From NCBI GenBank assembly GCA_035493675.1, contig DATJIA010000459.1:1-50283 (forward strand): 50,283 nucleotides of DNA, given 5' to 3'. A program made the translations under genes and the position numbers. Source of the stretch: JAIOQA01 sp035493675. GTDB lineage: Bacteria > Myxococcota_A > Polyangia > Haliangiales > Haliangiaceae. Below the pieces are notes generated by a model. The model made no database searches, had not been told where the DNA came from, and was given only the letters and a program-made list of their open reading frames with translations. This document shows positions 48,610-50,283 of the stretch, piece after piece. Each line of letters begins with the position of its first letter. Position 1 is the stretch's first letter.

Positions 48610-49637
48610 TCCGCGAGCCTACGCCGGCGGCGCACGAGGCGCACGCCGACGCCGACGCCCAAGCGCACGAGCGCGGCGATCACGACCAGCGAGACCGCGA
48701 CGACCGTCTGCGCGGGACCGACGGAGAACTGCTTCTTGTACGCGAGCAGGTACCCGCCGACGCCCGACATCGCGCCGAGGATCGACGCGACCGCGAAGGT
48801 CACGGGCAAGGGCCCGCGCACGACGAGCAACGCGGCCATCCCGGGCAGGGTCGACATCGCGAACGCGGGCATCGCGCCGAGCGCGCGCGCGACCTCGCCG
48901 ACCATCACGCCGACCGACAAGAGCAGGATCAGATCGAGCATGCGCACCGGCAGGCCCTGCACGCGCGCGCTGATCGGATCGAAGCTCGCGAACGCGAAGC
49001 CGCGGAACCACCACACGTGCAGCGCGATGATGCCCGCCGAGGTCCACACCAACCGCTGCAGGTCTTCCGGGCTGACGACGACCGCGTTGCCGAACAGGAT
49101 CGCCTGGATGTCGCCGGTCTCCTGCGGGATGCGCGATCCGATCAAGACCGCCGCGCCGCTGGTGAACGCGAACACCATGCCGAGCACCATCTCGCGCGAC
49201 AGCCCGAGCCGTTTCGGATCTCCCGCGAGCAAGACCGCCGTGAGCAGCGAGAGGAAGGTCGCGCCCCACGCGGGATTGAGCGAGATGCCGAAATGGATCG
49301 CGACCCAGAACGACGCGGCGACGCCGAGGCCCGCCGCCTGGGTGACCGCCGCGCTGACGAAGACCATGCGCCGCAAGACGACGTACACGGACAAGAAGCC
49401 GAGCGACAGCCCGGCGATCGCGCCCGAGTAGACCGCCTCCTTGTACATCGCCCAGCCGCCCCAGAACTCCGACCACGACGGCTCCTCGTCGAGCGTGTCG
49501 ACGGGGCCGTTGGTCCCGGTGTGCGCCTCGGCGCCGCTGCCGGATCCCGAGCCCGCGCTGTCGGCGGCGATCGCGTTGGCGACGTCGGAGAAGTCGTCGT
49601 CGGATCCGACATGGTGGTGCGGATCAATCATGCTCAC
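48606..49637 (-). CDS. znuB: Metal ABC transporter permease (ZnuB/MntB family)
   Basis: 343 aa from GTG, with GAGG seven bases upstream; the ATG at 49631 is an alternative. The first 60 residues are hydrophilic, with PHHHVG, DDDFSD and a Gly-Ser run, an unusual addition to the family. About eight membrane segments follow, including GAIAGLSLGFLSVYVVLRRM, FVSAAVTQAAGLGVAASFWV, LFGNAVVVSPEDLQRLV and MAALLVVRGPLPVTFAVASI. These are ABC-3 permease features for zinc or manganese uptake. It overlaps the ATPase gene by 14 bases. The binding-protein gene is not in the window. The metal is inferred, and the symbol is by homology. Confidence 0.83.
   Translation of the reverse strand: MSMIDPHHHVGSDDDFSDVANAIAADSAGSGSGSGAEAHTGTNGPVDTLDEEPSWSEFWGGWAMYKEAVYSGAIAGLSLGFLSVYVVLRRMVFVSAAVTQAAGLGVAASFWVAIHFGISLNPAWGATFLSLLTAVLLAGDPKRLGLSREMVLGMVFAFTSGAAVLIGSRIPQETGDIQAILFGNAVVVSPEDLQRLVWTSAGIIALHVWWFRGFAFASFDPISARVQGLPVRMLDLILLLSVGVMVGEVARALGAMPAFAMSTLPGMAALLVVRGPLPVTFAVASILGAMSGVGGYLLAYKKQFSVGPAQTVVAVSLVVIAALVRLGVGVGVRLVRRRRRLAE
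48616..48621 (-). promoter_or_regulatory. Candidate -10 element (TAGGCT), leaderless start
   Basis: On the minus strand TAGGCT CGCGGA ATG has a six-base gap to the ATG at 48609. It lies inside the last codons of the permease gene, so the secreted protein gene may have an internal promoter besides coupling. Confidence 0.3.
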
Positions 49638-50283
49638 CCGCCACCTCGTCGTGACCGACCGCCTCGGTCCCCGCGTGCACCACGCCGAAGAAGTCGATGA
49701 AGCGCGGATCGCGCGCGACCTCCGCCGCGTCGCCGAGGTGCACGCGCCCGCCCTTCTGCGACGGATCGTCCGGATCGAAGAACGCGATGTGATCCGCGAA
49801 CGGCGCGGCGACCGCGACCGCGTGCGTGACGACGACCGCCGCCATGCCGCGCGCGTGGACGAGCTCGCGCAGCCGGCGATAGGTCGTGCGCTCGCTGGTC
49901 GCGTCCATCGCCGCGGTCGGCTCGTCGAGGAACGCGACCTCGGCGTCGCCCGCGAGCATCTGCGCGATCAGCACGCGCTGCTGCTGGCCGCCCGACATCT
50001 CGCCGAACCGCCGCCGCTCGAGGGTCGACGCGTCGATGTCGCCGAGCGCGCGCCGCATCGCGGTCCAGTCGGCGGAGGTCTTCCACGGCCGCAGGAAGCC
50101 CCAGCCGCGCAGGCGTCCCCACCCCGCGACGTCGCCGCCGCGCACCGGCACGGTGCCGTCGATCGTCGAGGCCTGCGGTACGTACGACATGCGCAGCTGC
50201 GACGACTGCACGACGCGTCCGGAAATCGGACGAAGCAGGCCGAGCACCGTGCGCACGAACGTCGTCTTGCCGCTGCCGTTGCG
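49624..50283 (-). CDS. znuC: Metal ABC transporter ATP-binding protein, partial (5' end cut)
   Basis: The first 219 visible residues begin inside Walker A (NGSGKTTFVRTVLGLL), so the start lies beyond base 50283. SYVPQASTIDGTVPV is the Q-loop, MSGGQQQRVLIAQMLAGDAE the signature, VAFLDEPTAAMDA Walker B, and VVTHAVAVAAPFADHIAFFD the switch region. It should energise the permease encoded directly downstream. The C-terminus has a long tail (GGRVHLGDAAEVARDPRFID) ending HDEVAGEHD. The pair fits zinc or manganese uptake; no Zur or MntR site can be judged because the upstream region is outside the window. Confidence 0.88.
   Translation of the reverse strand, partial: RNGSGKTTFVRTVLGLLRPISGRVVQSSQLRMSYVPQASTIDGTVPVRGGDVAGWGRLRGWGFLRPWKTSADWTAMRRALGDIDASTLERRRFGEMSGGQQQRVLIAQMLAGDAEVAFLDEPTAAMDATSERTTYRRLRELVHARGMAAVVVTHAVAVAAPFADHIAFFDPDDPSQKGGRVHLGDAAEVARDPRFIDFFGVVHAGTEAVGHDEVAGEHD

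Overview
The window is high-GC DNA (about 70% by eye) with almost no gene-free space; no intergenic stretch exceeds about 275 bases. The content points to a myxobacterium, probably of the Haliangium/Kofleria type. It holds four Hanks-type Ser/Thr kinases, two sigma-54 response regulators, a PEGA domain, an AgmX-like C-terminus, many small lipoproteins, and a microcompartment shell operon whose gene order matches what I recall of the Haliangium ochraceum locus. This assignment is inference; no rRNA or tRNA gene is present to anchor it.

Layout. 1-1040: two tandem paralogues of unknown function, the first cut by the window edge. 1046-4307 (minus): a bacterial microcompartment (BMC) operon, BMC-T, BMC-H, BMC-P, CoA-acylating aldehyde dehydrogenase, BMC-T. 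4425-7678: a TolC-like protein, a palindrome-rich spacer and a lipoprotein. 7694-12792: M55 D-aminopeptidase, membrane protein, PgeF/YfiH, an SDR, an acidic small protein and a zinc-depleted MDR dehydrogenase. 12803-15673: a zinc-ribbon pseudokinase with a lipoprotein, a PilZ protein and a tiny basic protein. 15774-21542 (minus): rel, two lipoproteins, gmk, yicC. 21573-28374: solute-binding lipoprotein, histidine kinase, a structured spacer, sigma-54 regulator, two TonB-C-like small proteins and an ABC exporter pair. 28450-32351: small membrane protein, dapB, rluD, an 88-aa protein and a MinD/J-like/RodZ-like fusion. 32388-38994: PEGA kinase with lipoprotein, then selA with a kinase-TPR protein. 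39027-44156: NtrB/NtrC-like pair and an outer-membrane protein. 44161-50283: a compositionally odd kinase, an exported protein, a RAYT transposase, a secreted protein and a zinc-type ABC transporter (ATPase cut by the edge).

How the genes work together. The BMC operon encodes every shell class plus one cargo enzyme, but no aldehyde-generating signature enzyme is in the window. Signalling dominates the rest. At 21573-24448 a solute-binding lipoprotein is translationally coupled to a histidine kinase, which suggests ligand sensing rather than import. Thirteen gene pairs overlap by four bases (NTGA), so translational coupling is common. Eleven genes have a TANNNT hexamer ending 6 or 7 bases before the start codon, which suggests widespread leaderless transcription.
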